Shown here: positions 13,502-15,111 of the stretch, piece by piece
Numbering within the stretch: position 1 is the first letter of the stretch
Layout of the letters: each line of letters opens with the position of its first letter
Assembly (NCBI GenBank): GCA_030602665.1
Contig: JAUVZE010000010.1
Coordinates: 1 to 15,111, forward strand
Direction: 5' to 3'
From: Dehalococcoidia bacterium
Lineage (GTDB): Bacteria > Chloroflexota > Dehalococcoidia > Dehalococcoidales > JAUVZE01
DNA length: 15,111 bases
Notes under the pieces: generated by a model
Told to the model about the DNA's origin: nothing
Databases searched by the model: none
What the model saw: the letters and a program-made list of their open reading frames with translations, nothing else
Program-made: the position numbers and the translations under genes

Positions 13502-15111
13502 TGAACAAGAAACATGATGTCATTGTTTTAGGCTCTGGACTCGCTGGGCTGCGGGCAGCTATTGAGGCAGCCCAAAACCCGGAAGTTGATGTTGCCATCA
13601 TCTCCAAAGTCCAGCTAATGCGCTCCCATTCAGTCTGCGCTGAGGGTGGTACCGCCGCTGTCCTGCAACCAGAGGAGGGAGACAGCCTTGAGCTTCACGC
13701 CTGGGACACCACTAGAGGGGCTGATTTTCTCTGTGACCAGGATGTAGTCATGCGCTTCGTTGAAGCAATACCTAAAGAAATCCTGCTTTTGGAGCACTGG
13801 GGAATTCCTTGGTCGCGCTGTCCTGATGGACGGCTTGCCCAGCGGGCATTTGGTGGGCATAGCTTCAATCGAGCTGTTTTCGCTGCCGATAAAACCGGCT
13901 TCTTTGAAATGCAAGCCCTTTACGATACTCTGCAAAAGTATGCTAATGTAAGCCGATACGACGAATGTTATGTTACCTCAATCCTAATAAAGGACAACGT
14001 ATTCTGCGGAGTAACTGTCTGGGGCCTGACTAGCGGTGAGTTCTTCTTTGTGCCGGGCAAAGCTTTAGTTATCGCTACCGGCGGTGCCTGCCGTATGTTC
14101 GGTTTCACCACCTACTCTCTGACCGCCACTGGTGATGGTCTAGCCATGGCTTACCGAGCTGGATTGCCCATCAAAGACTTAGAGTTTGTCCAATTTCATC
14201 CTACTGGCCTAGTTCCTTCTGGTATCCTGATTACCGAAGCCGCCCGGGGTGAAGGTGGCTACTTGCTTAACAACCAGGGCGAAAGGTTTATGGGAAAATA
14301 TGCTGCGGCCAAGATGGAACTAGCCCCCCGAGACATCGTCTCCCGCTCCGAGATAACTGAAATCGAAGAAGGTAGAGGATTCCCCGGACCCGATGGTCTT
14401 GACTATCTTCATGTTGACCTGCGTCACCTCGGTGCCGATAAGATTAACGAACGGCTGCCTATGATTCGAGAGGTCGCTATAAGGTTCAATTTCATTGACC
14501 CCATTTACGAGCCAATCCCTATTCGGCCGGCGGCCCACTATTTTATGGGTGGCCTCCATACCGATGTAGATGGGGCCACTCCAGTAGAAGGCATCTGGGC
14601 GGCTGGAGAGGCGGCCTGCGTATCCCTTCACGGTGCTAACCGTCTCGGCACTAACTCAACGGCGGAGTGTCTCGTCTGGGGTAAAATCACTGGAGACAGG
14701 GCTGCCAGGTATGCCTTAAAGCAGAAAACATTTCCCCCGTTACCGCAAGAGACAGCATTGCAAGATGAAGAGGCTCGAGTTTTCCAGCGGTTTAGTGCTG
14801 ACGCTAAGGAAAGCGCTTATGCCCTGCGTCGGGAGCTACAGAAGACCATGGATAGTCAGGTAGCTGTTTTCCGCACCGGTACAGAGCTAGACATGGCTCT
14901 TAACAAAATTAGGGAACTGAAGCAGCGTCTGCCTGAAGTCCAGGTCAGAGACCGCGGGCGAGTATATAACACTGACCTGCTCAGCGCCCTGGAAGTTGAG
15001 AATCTCCTCGACCTGGCTGAGATTATTGTCGCTGGAGCTTTGGTTCGCACTGAGTCCCGTGGGGCTCATTCCCGACGAGACTTTCCCAATCGGGATGATA
15101 CCAACTGGCTC
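13498..15111 (+). CDS. sdhA: Succinate dehydrogenase/fumarate reductase flavoprotein subunit, partial (cut by right edge)
   Basis: An open frame to the window end gives 538 codons of a family usually 570-600 long. Residues are numbered from ATG 13501. There is an FAD Rossmann motif GSGLAGLRAA (11-20). RSHSVCAEGGTAA (41-53) includes His43, the covalent-FAD histidine position. Further motifs are QFHPTG (His233), TEAARGEGG (245-253), the catalytic arginine Arg277 in APRDIVSR, HYFMGG (His346), ANRLGTNSTAE (Arg381) and the C-terminal SRRDFPNRDDTNWL. The enzyme interconverts succinate and fumarate. Sequence alone does not tell dehydrogenase from fumarate reductase. ATG 13498 overlaps the fumarase stop by 4 nt, with a second ATG directly after it. 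Only about 40-60 residues should be missing. The iron-sulfur and membrane subunit genes would be expected beyond the edge. Confidence 0.95.
   Translation, partial: MMNKKHDVIVLGSGLAGLRAAIEAAQNPEVDVAIISKVQLMRSHSVCAEGGTAAVLQPEEGDSLELHAWDTTRGADFLCDQDVVMRFVEAIPKEILLLEHWGIPWSRCPDGRLAQRAFGGHSFNRAVFAADKTGFFEMQALYDTLQKYANVSRYDECYVTSILIKDNVFCGVTVWGLTSGEFFFVPGKALVIATGGACRMFGFTTYSLTATGDGLAMAYRAGLPIKDLEFVQFHPTGLVPSGILITEAARGEGGYLLNNQGERFMGKYAAAKMELAPRDIVSRSEITEIEEGRGFPGPDGLDYLHVDLRHLGADKINERLPMIREVAIRFNFIDPIYEPIPIRPAAHYFMGGLHTDVDGATPVEGIWAAGEAACVSLHGANRLGTNSTAECLVWGKITGDRAARYALKQKTFPPLPQETALQDEEARVFQRFSADAKESAYALRRELQKTMDSQVAVFRTGTELDMALNKIRELKQRLPEVQVRDRGRVYNTDLLSALEVENLLDLAEIIVAGALVRTESRGAHSRRDFPNRDDTNWL

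Noticed and set aside
1..15111. CRISPR arrays, tRNA or rRNA genes, insertion sequences, phage or defence genes
   Set aside because: Nothing with regular repeat-spacer spacing, cloverleaf potential, transposase motifs or terminal inverted repeats was seen. Nearly all of the sequence is accounted for by metabolic genes and short intergenic elements.

Overview
The window is an ordinary-looking bacterial chromosome segment of roughly balanced base composition, carrying a long co-directional cluster for the methylmalonyl-CoA (Wood-Werkman type) route between propionyl-CoA and C4 dicarboxylates. The promoters are clear sigma-70 type and the start codons are a mix of ATG and GTG with purine-rich ribosome binding sites. 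The separate catalytic and B12-binding mutase subunits, the stand-alone carboxyltransferase subunits and the archaeal-like acidic amino acid symporter suggest an anaerobe. A Chloroflexota or deep Firmicutes background fits, but I cannot fix the phylum from the sequence alone.

Layout. The left edge (1-239, minus strand) holds the N-terminal part of an ECF sigma factor. It is divergent from a Na+-coupled glutamate/aspartate-type symporter (671-1939). That symporter has a near-perfect extended -10 promoter and a ~200-nt leader with competing base-pairings. A strong terminator (2061-2104) separates it from a zinc-ribbon threonine synthase-like PLP enzyme (2109-3296), which is visibly more AT-rich than its neighbours and ends at a second perfect terminator (3392-3425). 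A ~70-bp imperfect repeat occurs twice (344-414 and 3388-3461), each time shortly upstream of a sigma-70 promoter.

The main operon starts from a TTGACA/TAGAAT promoter (3498-3526). Its genes run as follows: methylmalonyl-CoA mutase catalytic subunit, mutase B12-binding subunit, methylmalonyl-CoA epimerase, biotin-dependent acyl-CoA carboxyltransferase (MmdA/12S type), succinyl-CoA ligase beta and alpha, a 5S/PycB/OadA-type carboxyltransferase without a biotin domain, malic enzyme, class I fumarase alpha subunit, and a succinate dehydrogenase/fumarate reductase flavoprotein that is cut by the right edge. Most neighbours overlap or lie within about 25 bp. Gaps of 107 and 61 bp precede the malic enzyme and the fumarase subunit.

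How the genes work together. Read in the oxidative direction, propionyl-CoA is carboxylated to methylmalonyl-CoA, possibly by transcarboxylation from oxaloacetate, which releases pyruvate. The product is epimerised, rearranged to succinyl-CoA and cleaved to succinate with ATP or GTP formation. Succinate is then oxidised to fumarate, hydrated to malate and decarboxylated to pyruvate by malic enzyme. Run in reverse, the same set makes propionate from pyruvate or succinate. Not visible in the window are a biotin carrier protein, the fumarase beta subunit, malate dehydrogenase, the mutase chaperone GTPase (MeaB/ArgK) and the iron-sulfur/membrane subunits of SDH. Some of these may lie beyond the right edge.

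I did not find a previously undescribed defence, mobile or regulatory system. The least explained items are the symporter leader RNA, the promoter-proximal repeat pair, and the AT-rich PLP-enzyme gene whose start codon abuts a terminator.
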